A stretch of 64,000 bases of DNA from Acidovorax sp. 210-6 (GCF_010020825.1 NZ_JAACJE010000001.1:3162001-3226000), one strand, 5' to 3'. Positions 32,766 through 42,430 are shown, counted from the first letter of the stretch. Numbers and translations: made by a program. The notes: generated by a model from the sequence alone, not told the origin.

Positions 32766-34574
32766 TCAGTACGAAGTGGGGCTGGGGGTGGCGGCAATCA
32801 CCTCCTCCAGCGTGGTGATGCCCTGCGCCGCCCGCAGCGCACCGGCCATGCGCAGCGGCCGCATGCCATCCTGCACGGCCTGGCGCCGCAAGCCATCGAT
32901 GGAGGGCTCTGCGGTGATACCTTGCTTGAGCGCTTCGGTCACGGTCAGCAACTCGTACAAGCCCATGCGCCCGCGAAAACCGGTCATGCGGCAGTCGATG
33001 CAGCCCACCGGCCGGTAGGGCTGGAAGGTGCCGCTGAACTTCCAGGGTTTGACCGCCTCGGCCAGCACCTCGGGCGAGAGCTGGTCGTCGGGCTCCTTGC
33101 ACTCCTTGCACAACGTGCGTACCAGGCGCTGGGCCAGAACGCCCAGCAGCGTGGCGCTGATAAGGTAGGCCGGCACGCCCAGCTCCAGCAGGCGGGTGAT
33201 GGCGCTGGGGGCATCGTTGGTGTGCAGGGTGCTGAACACCAGGTGGCCGGTCAGCGCAGCCTGCACGGCCATTTCGGCGGTTTCCAGGTCGCGGATTTCG
33301 CCCACCATGATGACGTCGGGGTCCTGGCGCATGAGGGCGCGTACGCCCTCGGCAAAGCTGAAATCGAGCTGCGGCTGCACCTGGGTCTGGTTGAAGCTGG
33401 GCTCGATCATTTCGATCGGGTCTTCCACCGTGCAGACGTTGACCTCTTCGGTGGCCACGCGCTTGAGCGTGGAATACAGCGTGGTGGTCTTGCCCGAACC
33501 CGTGGGGCCGGTCACCAGGATGATGCCGTAGGGTCGCTTGATGAGCGATTCCCAGCGACCCGCATCGTGCGTGCCAAAGCCCAGCGCATCCAGCCCCTTG
33601 ACGGCGTTGTCGGGGTCAAAGATACGCATCACCATCTTCTCGCCAAAGGCCGTGGGCAGCGTGGCAAGGCGCATTTCCACCTCGTCGCCGCGCTGGTTGC
33701 GCGTCTTGATGCGGCCGTCCTGTGGGCGGCGCTTTTCCACCACATCCATGCGCCCCAGCAGTTTGACGCGCGCGACCATGGCGGCCATCACGCCCAGCGG
33801 CATCTGATAGACCGGGTGCAGCACACCGTCGATGCGGAAACGGATCACGCCCTGCTCGCGCCGGGGCTCCAGGTGGATGTCGCTGGCGCGCTGGTCAAAG
33901 GCGTACTGCCAGAGCCAGTCCACCACGCGGATCACGCCCTGGTCGTTGGCATCGAGCTGCTTGTTCGTCTTGCCCAGCTCGACGAGCTGCTCGAAGCTGT
34001 TGGACACCGTGGTGCCGCCCGCCTTTTGCGCGGCGCGCACGGATTTGGCCAGCGCAAAGAACTCGGCCGTGTAGCGCTGGATGTCCTGCGGGTTGGCAAT
34101 GACACGACGCACCGTGCGCTTGGACTGGCGCTCGACCTCGGCCACCCAGTCGGTGATGAAGGGCTCGGCCGTGGCCACCACGACTTCCTTGGCCGTCACC
34201 TGCACCGGCAGCACCTTGTGGCGCTCGGCGTAGGTGGCGCTCATGGTGTCGGCCACCTTGCCCACATCGACCTTGAGCGGGTCGATGCGCAGGTACTCCA
34301 GCCCGCTGCGCTGCGCCAGGTACTCGGTGAGCATGTCCACGTCCAGCGGCTTGCCGTCGCTGGCGCGCTCCATGGCGACGTTGGCCAGGCGCACCAGGGG
34401 GTTCTGGCGGCTCTCTGCCTGCGAACAGCGCGCAATGGTGCGCTGCGCCTCATCGGGCGAGATCACGCCATCGGCACTGAGCCACTCAACGACGCGGCGC
34501 CAATCCAGAGGGCCGTGGTGCTTGGCGTGGGCACTGTCCTGTGCGGTCGTGGAACGGTGGGAATGGGGAGGCAT
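32766..34574 (-). CDS. GspE/PilB-type secretion or pilus assembly ATPase
   Basis: This 602-residue ATPase has an N-terminal MshEN/N1-like region, then the nucleotide-binding core. It shows RASDIHLEPR, FRIDGVLHPVYQMP, the Walker A motif GPTGSGKTT (near 358), the Asp box (EDPIEMIEPSFNQ), Walker B (DPDVIMVGEIRD) and the His box (HLVFSTLHTNDAPSAITRL). A zinc tetracysteine pair (CKECKE and CIDCR) follows, a feature of GspE and PilB. No other secretion gene is adjacent, so its machine is unknown. It lies 27 bp from the methyltransferase-like gene in the same direction. Confidence 0.9.
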   Translation of the reverse strand: MPPHSHRSTTAQDSAHAKHHGPLDWRRVVEWLSADGVISPDEAQRTIARCSQAESRQNPLVRLANVAMERASDGKPLDVDMLTEYLAQRSGLEYLRIDPLKVDVGKVADTMSATYAERHKVLPVQVTAKEVVVATAEPFITDWVAEVERQSKRTVRRVIANPQDIQRYTAEFFALAKSVRAAQKAGGTTVSNSFEQLVELGKTNKQLDANDQGVIRVVDWLWQYAFDQRASDIHLEPRREQGVIRFRIDGVLHPVYQMPLGVMAAMVARVKLLGRMDVVEKRRPQDGRIKTRNQRGDEVEMRLATLPTAFGEKMVMRIFDPDNAVKGLDALGFGTHDAGRWESLIKRPYGIILVTGPTGSGKTTTLYSTLKRVATEEVNVCTVEDPIEMIEPSFNQTQVQPQLDFSFAEGVRALMRQDPDVIMVGEIRDLETAEMAVQAALTGHLVFSTLHTNDAPSAITRLLELGVPAYLISATLLGVLAQRLVRTLCKECKEPDDQLSPEVLAEAVKPWKFSGTFQPYRPVGCIDCRMTGFRGRMGLYELLTVTEALKQGITAEPSIDGLRRQAVQDGMRPLRMAGALRAAQGITTLEEVIAATPSPTSY

Positions 34575-34601
34575 GGTGTGTGGGCAGAAAACGATGAAGA
34601 A

Positions 34602-35366
34602 TCAGTCGGCCAGGGGCTTGAAGCCGCGCACCCACTTGGCCGTGGGAATGCCCCAGCGCTCCTGGATGTCTGCGCAGCGCGCGGCCAGCTCGCCGCGCTT
34701 GAAACGGCTGGGCGTGCGCTGGGCCAGCACCACGGTGTTGCCCTCGCGCGTGGGCTTGAAGGCCCAGAGAGCGTCCTCGCCAAACACTGCCGCCAGCTTC
34801 TCCACGCTCTGCGCAAAGCTCGATGCACGACCGAACAGGTTCACCGTCATGCAGCCGCCCTCGCTCAGCAGGGCGCGGCAGTCGGCGTAGAACTCGGCGC
34901 TGTCGAGCACAGGCGCTGCTGCGTTGTCGTCGTACAGATCGACGCAGAGCGCGTCCACCGTGCCCAGCCACATCGGGTTGCGGATTTCCTGCGCGGCGTC
35001 GGCCAACACCACGCGCAGCTTGGGGCCGTCGGGCGGCAGCTTGAACCAGGCGCGGCACACGGCCAGAACCTGCGGGTTCAGCTCGATGGCGGTGGCGCAC
35101 ATGCGCAGCTTCTTGTGGCAGAACTTGGTGATGGCGCCTGCCCCCAGGCCCAGTTGCATGGCATGGCCCTTGCGCACGGCCTCGGGCTCCATGAACAACA
35201 GCCAGGCCATCATGCGCTGGATGTATTCCAGCTCCAGGTCAAAGGGCGCATCAATGCGCATGGAACCCTGGATCCAGGGCGTGCCCAGGTGCAGGTGGCG
35301 CACCTCGCCATCGTCGGAGACGCTGACCTCGGGCAGTTCGGCGGTGGTGTTTTTCTTGCGGGCCAT
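34602..35366 (-). CDS. Spermidine synthase-like methyltransferase-fold protein
   Basis: This protein of about 254 residues has the Rossmann core of spermidine synthases. It shows MQLGLGAGAITKFCHKKLRM, ATAIELNPQVLAVCRAWF, VDALCVDLYDDNAAAPVLDS and EFYADCRALLSEGGCMTVNL. The N-terminal beta domain of genuine SpeE is short or absent, so it may be an orphan nucleotide-binding or methyltransferase protein. The ATG at 35366 (MARKKNTTAELPE) is preferred to a longer frame from 35531, which overlaps the glycosylase gene. Function is inferred from fold only. Confidence 0.75.
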   Translation of the reverse strand: MARKKNTTAELPEVSVSDDGEVRHLHLGTPWIQGSMRIDAPFDLELEYIQRMMAWLLFMEPEAVRKGHAMQLGLGAGAITKFCHKKLRMCATAIELNPQVLAVCRAWFKLPPDGPKLRVVLADAAQEIRNPMWLGTVDALCVDLYDDNAAAPVLDSAEFYADCRALLSEGGCMTVNLFGRASSFAQSVEKLAAVFGEDALWAFKPTREGNTVVLAQRTPSRFKRGELAARCADIQERWGIPTAKWVRGFKPLAD

Positions 35367-35376
35367 TCGTTTCTTG

Positions 35377-35916
35377 TCAAAGGAGTCCGTGCGCGGCCAG
35401 GGCCTGTGCCCACGCTGCGCGCTTGCGCTCAAAGCTCCACGAGGCATTCGCCGGGCTGGTGGATGGCAGCTTGAGCACCGGCACGCCGAGCTGCGCCGTG
35501 GCGCGCGCGTGGCGAAAACTCTCGCCGCCATTGTGGACGATGGCCGCCAGGCGCGGACAACGTGGGCGCAGGCCGGCGAAATCGTTCACCTCAGCGTTGC
35601 GGATGCGGCTGTCGAGACTGCCTTCGCGCTCGCAGGCGCCATACACGTCCCACAGGCCCAACCCACGCGCGAGCAGCCAGACACAGCGCCCGGCATAGTC
35701 CTCAGGGCCGGGCAGGACATGCTGCGGCCACAGCGCCTGCAGGATGCGCCAGAAGTGGTTTTGCGGGTGCGCGTAGTACTGCTGCGCACGCAGCGAGGCC
35801 ACGCCCGGGAAGCTGCCCAGCACCAGCACCACGGTGCCCGCGCCCACCACCGGCGGCAGGCCCGCCAACCGTGCGGCAGGCACGGCGGAGGACACAGCGG
35901 GGGAAGGAGGCGTCAT
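35377..35916 (-). CDS. DNA-deoxyinosine glycosylase (UDG superfamily family 6)
   Basis: This 179-residue protein resembles hypoxanthine-DNA glycosylases of the UDG superfamily. Signature segments are VLVLGSFPGVASLRAQQYYA, HPQNHFWRILQALWP, LARGLGLWDVYGACEREGSL and LKLPSTSPANASWSF. It would remove deoxyinosine or related deamination products from DNA. The length is typical. The N-terminal 25 residues are Ala/Pro-rich and may be an extension beyond the true start. It sits between the spermidine synthase-like gene (10-bp gap) and tatD, with a palindromic repeat on its 5' side. Confidence 0.85.
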   Translation of the reverse strand: MTPPSPAVSSAVPAARLAGLPPVVGAGTVVLVLGSFPGVASLRAQQYYAHPQNHFWRILQALWPQHVLPGPEDYAGRCVWLLARGLGLWDVYGACEREGSLDSRIRNAEVNDFAGLRPRCPRLAAIVHNGGESFRHARATAQLGVPVLKLPSTSPANASWSFERKRAAWAQALAAHGLL

Positions 35917-35948
35917 GGCGGACAGCAGGCGGTGGGTGCCGTGGTTAC

Positions 35949-36010
35949 ATTTACTATCAAATCAATAGCTGCCTGCGCTTGACCAACAAGCGCAAACGGC
36001 CATTTTGGCC
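35949..36010 (+). repeat. REP-like palindromic repeat
   Basis: In this copy the family core runs on the plus strand: ACTATCAAATCAATAGCTGC, CTGCGCTTGACC and AACAAGCGCAAACGGCC. The arms GCGCTTG and CAAGCGC could form a hairpin. It fills the gap between the stop of tatD and the start of the glycosylase gene. Confidence 0.8.
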
Positions 36011-36012
36011 CA

Positions 36013-36837
36013 TTATCCGACACGCCCCCGCAAGCGCGGCAGTGCCTGCACGGCATTGGCCTCCGTCTGTTGCGCCAACGCCTCCAGCGGCATGCCCCGC
36101 AGATCGGCCAGCACCTGCGCGATGCGCGGCAGCTCGGCCGGGGCATTGCGCCCCTGCGGCAGGCCTGCCGAACGCTCGGCGGCGGTGCGGTAGATCCAAT
36201 GCGGCGGCATATCGGGCGAGTCTGTCTCCAGCACCAGGGCTTCAATGGGCAGCTCCGTGGCCAGGCGGCGCAACTGCAACGCACGCTCGTAGCTCAGCGC
36301 CCCACCCAAACCCAGCTTGAAGCCCAGCGCGATGAAGGCACGCGCCTGCTGCAAGCTGCCATTGAAGGCGTGGGCGATGCCCCCCTGCACCGGCAGCTCG
36401 CGCAGGCCCTTGAGCAGTGCGTCGGCCGAGCGGCGCACGTGCAGGATCACGGGCAGGTCGAAGCGCCGTGCCAGTTGCAGTTGCTGGCGGTAGAAGCGCG
36501 TCTGCCGCTCGGCGTCAAGCCCTGACACGAAGAAGTCCAGCCCGATCTCGCCCACGGCAACGAGGTGCGGGTCACTGCGGTACTGCGCCAGCAGGTCTGC
36601 CAGGCACTCCAGGTCATCGTCCGCGGCCTGCGGGGTGTAAAGCGGGTGAATGCCCAGGGCGTAGCTGTCGCCATGGCGATGGGCCAAGCTGCGCACGGCG
36701 TCGGCATGGGCCACCTGCACCGCAGGGATGACAATGTGCTGCACACCGGCGGCACGGGCCTGGGCGCGCACCCCATCCGCATCGGCAGCAAATTCAGGGG
36801 CGTCCAGGTGGCAGTGGGTGTCGATCCAGTGGGGCAT
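36013..36837 (-). CDS. TatD-family metal-dependent DNase/hydrolase
   Basis: This 274-residue TIM-barrel hydrolase of the TatD/YcfH family has the metal-binding motif DTHCHLD, YALGIHPLYT, AVGEIGLDFF, PVILHVRRSADALL, GIAHAFNGSLQQA and LVLETDSPDMPP. It acts as a 3'-5' exonuclease or similar metal-dependent DNase in the cytoplasm. ATG 36837 is the start from MPHWIDTHCHLD. It is 73 bp downstream of hisF in the same direction. Confidence 0.94.
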   Translation of the reverse strand: MPHWIDTHCHLDAPEFAADADGVRAQARAAGVQHIVIPAVQVAHADAVRSLAHRHGDSYALGIHPLYTPQAADDDLECLADLLAQYRSDPHLVAVGEIGLDFFVSGLDAERQTRFYRQQLQLARRFDLPVILHVRRSADALLKGLRELPVQGGIAHAFNGSLQQARAFIALGFKLGLGGALSYERALQLRRLATELPIEALVLETDSPDMPPHWIYRTAAERSAGLPQGRNAPAELPRIAQVLADLRGMPLEALAQQTEANAVQALPRLRGRVG

Positions 36838-36909
36838 GGGCCCGATGATTCCACAGCCTTGCGTGCCGGGGAACTCCAACCTCCAAGGCGGCACCCCGGC
36901 AACTCGCCC

Positions 36910-37710
<801 letters not shown>

Positions 37711-37866
37711 GCGCTGGCTCTTGAGTGATGGAAGAAGAAGGCCCGCAAGATACCACGACCGCCAGGGGGCACAGGCGTAGCGACGCGTGAGGCGCCCCGA
37801 AGGCAGCGTCATCGCACCGTCACGGCGCCCGACCAGAATGCATTGCATCTGGTTACAGCTTGCCCC

Positions 37867-39165
37867 ATGAATTCCCTGGATCGCCTTTATGAGTCACTGG
37901 CCGCCGGTGCTGCCGACAAGCGCCATGCCCACACGGCCCTGGCCACGCGTGCCGAGCATCTGACCGCGCCGGCCGAACCCGTCACTCCCGAGCACACCAA
38001 CGACGACGTGCGCCAGCGCTTTGCCCTGAACGAAGTGCAGGAGACCCTGGCCGTAGTGGAGAACGGCCAGCCCATCGGGCTCATCAACCGCCACATCTTC
38101 ATGGAGCAGTACGCACGCCCGTTTGCGCGCGATGTGTTCGGGCGCAAGAGCTGCATTGCCTTCATGGACAAGAGCCCGGTGATCGTGGATCGGGGCCTGC
38201 CGATTGAAACGCTGGTCAGGACCGCCGTCGAAGCGGGTACGCGCGTGCTCAAGGACGGCTTCATCACCACCGCCGAGGGCCAGTACCTGGGCCTGGGCAC
38301 GGGCTATGCGCTGATGAAGGCCATGTCCGACATCGAGGCCGAGAAGACACGCCAACTGCTCTCCAGCATTGGCTATGCCAGCCTGATCCAGCGCTCGCAC
38401 CTGGCCGAATCCGACCTGGCCCTGCGCGACGGGCTGCCCGACCACGCCCTGCTGTGGCAGCCGCGCGATGTGGTCGGCGGCGATGCCTACTTCTTCCGCC
38501 ACACGGCGGCGGGCCTGGTGGGCTGCGTATTCGACTGCACCGGCCATGGCGTGCCCGGGGCGTTCATGACGCTGATCGCACTGTCCTTTCTGGAGCAGAC
38601 CATCGCGCCGGAATGCAGCACCATCGACCCCGGCGCCACACTGGGCGCCATGAACCGCTACATCAAGCGCGTGCTGCAGCAACGCCAGCGCGAGGGCGAC
38701 AGCAGCTACGGCAGCGGCAGCCGCCCGTCCAACGACGGCTTGGACGCGGCGCTGTTCCTGCTGGCGCCCGATGGTGCGTCGCTGCACTTCGCCTCGGCCC
38801 GGCTGCACCTGCTGATTGCCCCCGACGATGGCGGCGCGCTGCGCACCATCGACGGCGACCGCAACGGCATTGGCTACGCCGACACGGCCGACGACCAGAC
38901 ATGGACCACGCAGCAGGTGGCGCTTTGCGGCCCCAGCCTGCTGGTGATTCCCACCGACGGTGTGATCGACCAGATCGGCGGGCCGCGCCAGATCGCCCAC
39001 GGCAGACGGCGCCTGGTGCAGTTCATGGAACAGCGCCGCGGCGTGAGCGCCCGCGCGCTGTGCGCCGAGTTTGCCGAGCATTTCAGCCAGTGGCAGGGCC
39101 AGGAGCGGCGCCGCGACGACGTGTCGCTGCTGGCCTTTCGCTGCGGCACCCCCGTGAAGCCATGA
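37867..39165 (+). CDS. siaA: SiaA-like PP2C phosphatase with CBS-like N-terminal module
   Basis: This 432-residue cytosolic protein has an N-terminal module (about 40-160) with [23 protein letters not shown] and [20 protein letters not shown]. The same module occurs in the EAL-GGDEF protein at 2231. The C-terminal SpoIIE/PP2C phosphatase domain contains [24 protein letters not shown] and [12 protein letters not shown]. Pseudomonas SiaA is membrane-anchored and dephosphorylates SiaC; this version lacks the periplasmic sensor. The start ATG has a weak ribosome site. It overlaps siaB by four bases, so SiaA and SiaB are co-translated. Confidence 0.87.
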   Translation: MNSLDRLYESLAAGAADKRHAHTALATRAEHLTAPAEPVTPEHTNDDVRQRFALNEVQETLAVVENGQPIGLINRHIFMEQYARPFARDVFGRKSCIAFMDKSPVIVDRGLPIETLVRTAVEAGTRVLKDGFITTAEGQYLGLGTGYALMKAMSDIEAEKTRQLLSSIGYASLIQRSHLAESDLALRDGLPDHALLWQPRDVVGGDAYFFRHTAAGLVGCVFDCTGHGVPGAFMTLIALSFLEQTIAPECSTIDPGATLGAMNRYIKRVLQQRQREGDSSYGSGSRPSNDGLDAALFLLAPDGASLHFASARLHLLIAPDDGGALRTIDGDRNGIGYADTADDQTWTTQQVALCGPSLLVIPTDGVIDQIGGPRQIAHGRRRLVQFMEQRRGVSARALCAEFAEHFSQWQGQERRRDDVSLLAFRCGTPVKP

Positions 39166-39743
39166 CACCACAGGACTTCGAACGCTTTCAGACCAGCACC
39201 CAGGACTGCGGCGTGCTGTTCTATTACGCCGGTGAATTCACGCCCACCATGATCGCCGCCGCGGCCGACACACTCAAAGGCCGCCTGGCCAGCGAGGAGG
39301 CGGGCTCCGCCGCCAAGCGCAAGGTGTTTTCCACCTTCATTGAAATGGCGCAGAACGTGCTGCACTACGCCGCTGCCCACGCTGAGCCCGGCCAGCCGCA
39401 GCCACCGGCAAGCGGCGCCATTGCGGTGGGACGCGACGCCAGCGAGGGCGATGCCGGCCATTACTGGCTGGTGTGCAGCAACCCAGTGCATGTGGAACAC
39501 ATCGCCCGCCTGACCGAGAAGCTCAGCGCCCTGCGCGCCATGAGCCTGGCCGAGATCAAGGAAAGCTACCGCACGCAGTTGCGCAACAGCGAGCACGCGG
39601 ACAACGACGCCCTCAGCAAAGGCGCAGGCCTGGGGCTGCTGACCATCGCGCGCGACGCCAGCGCACCGCTCGAATACAGCTTCGCCTCCACGCCCGATCC
39701 GCAGGCACGCACCGCGCTCTTCCATGTGAAGGCGCGCATCTGA
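39162..39743 (+). CDS. siaB: SiaB-family protein kinase
   Basis: This 193-residue protein resembles SiaB kinases, which have a GHKL-like fold. Visible segments are QDCGVLFYYAGEFTPTMIA, KVFSTFIEMAQNVLHYAAAH (containing the Asn of the ATP site), VGRDASEGDAGHYWLVCSN and GAGLGLLTIARDA (the Gly-rich ATP lid). It would phosphorylate SiaC and be opposed by SiaA. The ATG at 39162 overlaps the siaA stop. SiaB and SiaA set the phosphorylation state of SiaC and so its ability to activate a diguanylate cyclase, as known in Pseudomonas. Confidence 0.88.
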   Translation: MTPQDFERFQTSTQDCGVLFYYAGEFTPTMIAAAADTLKGRLASEEAGSAAKRKVFSTFIEMAQNVLHYAAAHAEPGQPQPPASGAIAVGRDASEGDAGHYWLVCSNPVHVEHIARLTEKLSALRAMSLAEIKESYRTQLRNSEHADNDALSKGAGLGLLTIARDASAPLEYSFASTPDPQARTALFHVKARI

Positions 39744-39781
39744 ACCCCTTGTCGAACGTCCCCTTTTGAGAGGAGCACTCC

Positions 39782-40171
39782 ATGCACAACCTGCACATCG
39801 AACGCAGCAACGTCACCCCCGAAATCCTGTTCATCCCCGCATCGCAGCGCATGGAAATCGCGGGCGAGTGCTACCCCGAGAACCCCCTGCCCTTCTTCCA
39901 GCCGCTGCTGCACACGCTGCAGCAGTATTTCGAGCAGCAGCGCCCTACCCGCTTTGAAGCCCACATGCAGTTGAAGTACATCAACAGCGCCTCGACCATG
40001 GGCCTGCGGGCACTGTTTGCGCTGCTCGACCGCGCAGGCCACCAGGGCACGGACATTCGCGTGGTCTGGGCCTACGACGCCGAGGACGACGCCATCGAAG
40101 AACTGGGCATGGACCTGGTGGAGGACTACCACCACGTTCAACTGGAGCGCCAGCCGCTGAGCCTGGCCTGA
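39782..40171 (+). CDS. siaC: SiaC-family regulatory phosphoprotein (DUF1987)
   Basis: This 129-residue protein is SiaC-like: IERSNVTPEILFIPASQRME, FFQPLLHTLQQYFEQQRPT and KYINSASTMGLRALFALLDR. In the family a Thr or Ser in this last region is phosphorylated; here SASTMG supplies candidates. It has AGGAG upstream and follows siaB by 38 bp. In Pseudomonas, unphosphorylated SiaC binds and activates SiaD, a diguanylate cyclase encoded next to it. No siaD gene is present beside this cluster, which is the odd feature. Confidence 0.9.
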   Translation: MHNLHIERSNVTPEILFIPASQRMEIAGECYPENPLPFFQPLLHTLQQYFEQQRPTRFEAHMQLKYINSASTMGLRALFALLDRAGHQGTDIRVVWAYDAEDDAIEELGMDLVEDYHHVQLERQPLSLA

Positions 40172-40175
40172 TGCT

Positions 40176-40913
40176 CTAGCCTTTGCGCAGCGCATCCACC
40201 ACCTGGTGCAGGTGCTGCGCCCATGCGCGGCGGTCACGCTCACCCGCCAGCTCGGGGCGGCCAAAGTGCACCACCGCATCGATGGCCGGGCACGAGAGGG
40301 TGCGCCAAACCGAACCGACCAGCGTTTCGTCGCCCTGGTAACTGGGGTAGAAGCAGACTTCCCCGGTGGCACGCTCCACAAAGCGCAGGCCCACGGGCTG
40401 CACCGGTGCCTGGGCCTCCAGCGCCGCCTGCAACAGGTTGGCGTGAAAGGGCAGCAGCGTGCGGCCGTCGCCCGTGGTGCCCTCGGGAAACACGGCCAGC
40501 ACCTCGCCGTCCTCCAGGGACTTTTGCATGGCGCGCACCATGCGCATGGCGTCACGCCGCGAGCTGCGCTCGATGTACAGCGTGCCCGCCGCCGTGGCCA
40601 GGGCGCCAATGAGGGGCCAGCCCTGCACGTCGGACTTGGAGATGAAGCGGCAGTAGCGCGCCGCGTGCAGCACCGGTATGTCGAGCCAGGAGATGTGGTT
40701 GGCCACCAGCATCACCGGCCCCTGCACCGCAGGCTGGCCCTGCACCACCAGCCGAATGCCCGCATGGCGCAGCAGCGCCAGCGACCAGGCCTGCACACGC
40801 GCCTGCTGCTGCGTGGGCGCGAGTGTGGGAAAGCGCAGCGCCACGACCATGAGGCCGTGGAGCAGATGAACCATCAGGCGCACAACGCGCCAGCAGGCGA
40901 CAAGGCTTCGCAT
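40176..40913 (-). CDS. 1-acyl-glycerol-3-phosphate acyltransferase (PlsC-like)
   Basis: This membrane-associated acyltransferase has about 245 residues. It has an N-terminal hydrophobic segment (LMVHLLHGLMVVALRFP), the catalytic NHxxxxD box (NHISWLDIPVL), the substrate-binding FPEGTTGDGRTLLPF and a PVQPVGLRF-like motif. It would acylate lysophosphatidate in phospholipid synthesis. The start at ATG 40913 is preferred over a TTG at 40928. It converges on siaC with a 4-bp gap. A second acyltransferase of the same superfamily lies at 60364. Confidence 0.9.
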   Translation of the reverse strand: MRSLVACWRVVRLMVHLLHGLMVVALRFPTLAPTQQQARVQAWSLALLRHAGIRLVVQGQPAVQGPVMLVANHISWLDIPVLHAARYCRFISKSDVQGWPLIGALATAAGTLYIERSSRRDAMRMVRAMQKSLEDGEVLAVFPEGTTGDGRTLLPFHANLLQAALEAQAPVQPVGLRFVERATGEVCFYPSYQGDETLVGSVWRTLSCPAIDAVVHFGRPELAGERDRRAWAQHLHQVVDALRKG

Positions 40914-41028
40914 GGTGAAAATTGGCAAGGCGCCCGGCGCTGGCGGGCGCCTGGCTGCATGTCAGTTTGTCATGTTGATGGCGCCACCCGCAACGCATGA
41001 AACAGGCGTGCCCCAAGCCAGAGCTCCC

Positions 41029-41126
41029 GCGCAAGGGCCGCCCCGCCGCGCTGGGAGCGTCCCCCCTCCGCGAGCGAAGCGAAGCAGAGAGGGGGGAAGG
41101 CCCGTAGGGCCTCAGGGGGGTGTTTC
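41029..41126 (-). repeat. Dispersed GC-rich repeat B, copy 1 (3' of pyrC')
   Basis: On the plus strand it runs from GCAAGGGCCGCCCCGCCGCG through GGGAGCGTCCCCCTCC and GAGGGGGGAAGG to GGCCTCAGGGGGG. It contains several inverted arms and ends against the pyrC' stop. Two further copies lie at 42551 and 61252. Confidence 0.85.
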
Positions 41127-41129
41127 ATG

Positions 41130-42425
41130 TCATTCCCGCTCAAAAGCCACCTGTCCGCCCACCAGCGTGCAACGCACCCGCGCTGGCAGTTCGTAGCCCG
41201 AGAACGGCGTGTGCTTGCCCTGGCTGCGCAGCGCGGCGGGCTCGGCCAGCCAGTGCGCACCGGGATCGACGATGCACACATCGCCCACCCCGCCCTCGAC
41301 CAGGCGACCCACGCTGGCCTGCAAAGTGCCGAGCGCGGTGCCCAGCACCGCAGCGGGTGCACTGGTGACCACGGCCAGCGCGCGCTGCAGCGGCACGCTG
41401 TCGTCCTGCGCCCACTTGAGCGCCAGGCTCAGCAGCAGCTCCAGCCCGGTGGCTCCGGGTTCGGCCTCGGCAAAAGGCAGGGTCTTGGCGTCCTGCTCCA
41501 CCGGGGTGTGGTCGGACACCAGCGCGTCGATGGTGCCGTCGCGCAATGCGGCACGCAGGGCATCGCGGTCGCGCTGCTGGCGCAGCGGCGGAGTGAGGCG
41601 AGCACGGCTGTCGAAGAAGCCGATGTCGAGGTCCGTGAGGTGCAGCGAGTTGATGCTCACATCGCAGCTCACCTTGAGCCCTTCGGCCTTGGCCTGACGC
41701 ACCAGCTCGACCCCGGCAGCACTGGAGAGGCGGCACAGGTGCACGCGCGCATCGGTGGCCTTGAGCAGCTCAAAAATGGTGTGCAAGGCAATGGTCTCGG
41801 CCGCCACGGGCACGCCGCTCAGGCCCAGGCGCGTGGCCAGCGGGCCGCTGGCGGCCACGCCCTTGCCCAGGTACAGCTCCTGCGGGCGCAGCCACACGGT
41901 GTAGCCGTAGGTGGCGGCGTACTGCAGCGCACGCTGCAACACCTGGGTGCTGGTCAGCGCCACATCGGCCTGGCTGAAGCCCACGCAGCCCGATTCGGTG
42001 AGCTCGGCCATTTCGGTGAGTACCTCGCCCGCCAGGCCGCGCGTGAGGGCGCCCAGGGGGAACAGGCGCGCCTGGTGGAGTTTTTCCGCTCGGAACTTGA
42101 GCATCTCCACCAGACCGGGCTCGTCAAGCACCGGGTCGGTGTCCGGCGGGCAGACCAGGCTGGTGACGCCACCGGCCACAGCAGCGGCCATTTCGGATTC
42201 GAGCATGCCTTCGTGCTCATGCCCTGGCTCGCGCAGGCGCGCTGCCAGGTCCACCAGGCCCGGCAGCACGAGACAACCCGATGCGTCGATGCTGCGGTGG
42301 GGCGCAAAGTCGGGCGGCACGCGGTTGACGCCCACAATGCGCCCAGCCGCCAGGGCAATGTCGCAGATCTGGTCAAGGCCCGAGGCGGGGTCGATCACCC
42401 GGCCGTTCTGGATCAGAATTTTCAT
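41130..42425 (-). CDS. pyrC': Dihydroorotase-like pseudoenzyme PyrC' (PyrX), partner of PyrB
   Basis: This 431-residue amidohydrolase-fold protein aligns with class I dihydroorotases but lacks the zinc ligands. The usual DLHVHLREPG is VDLAARLREPG, and the PHH region is INSLHLTD. The late SDHTPV Asp is retained. Such inactive PyrC' proteins are known in Pseudomonas, where they assemble with PyrB to make the active aspartate transcarbamoylase dodecamer. It lies 220 bp downstream of pyrB in the same direction, with two repeats between. A catalytic dihydroorotase should therefore be encoded elsewhere. Confidence 0.9.
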   Translation of the reverse strand: MKILIQNGRVIDPASGLDQICDIALAAGRIVGVNRVPPDFAPHRSIDASGCLVLPGLVDLAARLREPGHEHEGMLESEMAAAVAGGVTSLVCPPDTDPVLDEPGLVEMLKFRAEKLHQARLFPLGALTRGLAGEVLTEMAELTESGCVGFSQADVALTSTQVLQRALQYAATYGYTVWLRPQELYLGKGVAASGPLATRLGLSGVPVAAETIALHTIFELLKATDARVHLCRLSSAAGVELVRQAKAEGLKVSCDVSINSLHLTDLDIGFFDSRARLTPPLRQQRDRDALRAALRDGTIDALVSDHTPVEQDAKTLPFAEAEPGATGLELLLSLALKWAQDDSVPLQRALAVVTSAPAAVLGTALGTLQASVGRLVEGGVGDVCIVDPGAHWLAEPAALRSQGKHTPFSGYELPARVRCTLVGGQVAFERE

Positions 42426-42430
42426 GATTT

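Noticed and set aside
32922-35474. Plus-strand frame of 850 codons
   Set aside because: Antisense of the GspE-type ATPase and spermidine synthase-like gene, with no protein-like features.
41029-41126. Classical Rho-independent terminator
   Set aside because: The repeat has hairpins but no T-run in the direction of pyrC' transcription, so I list it only as a repeat.
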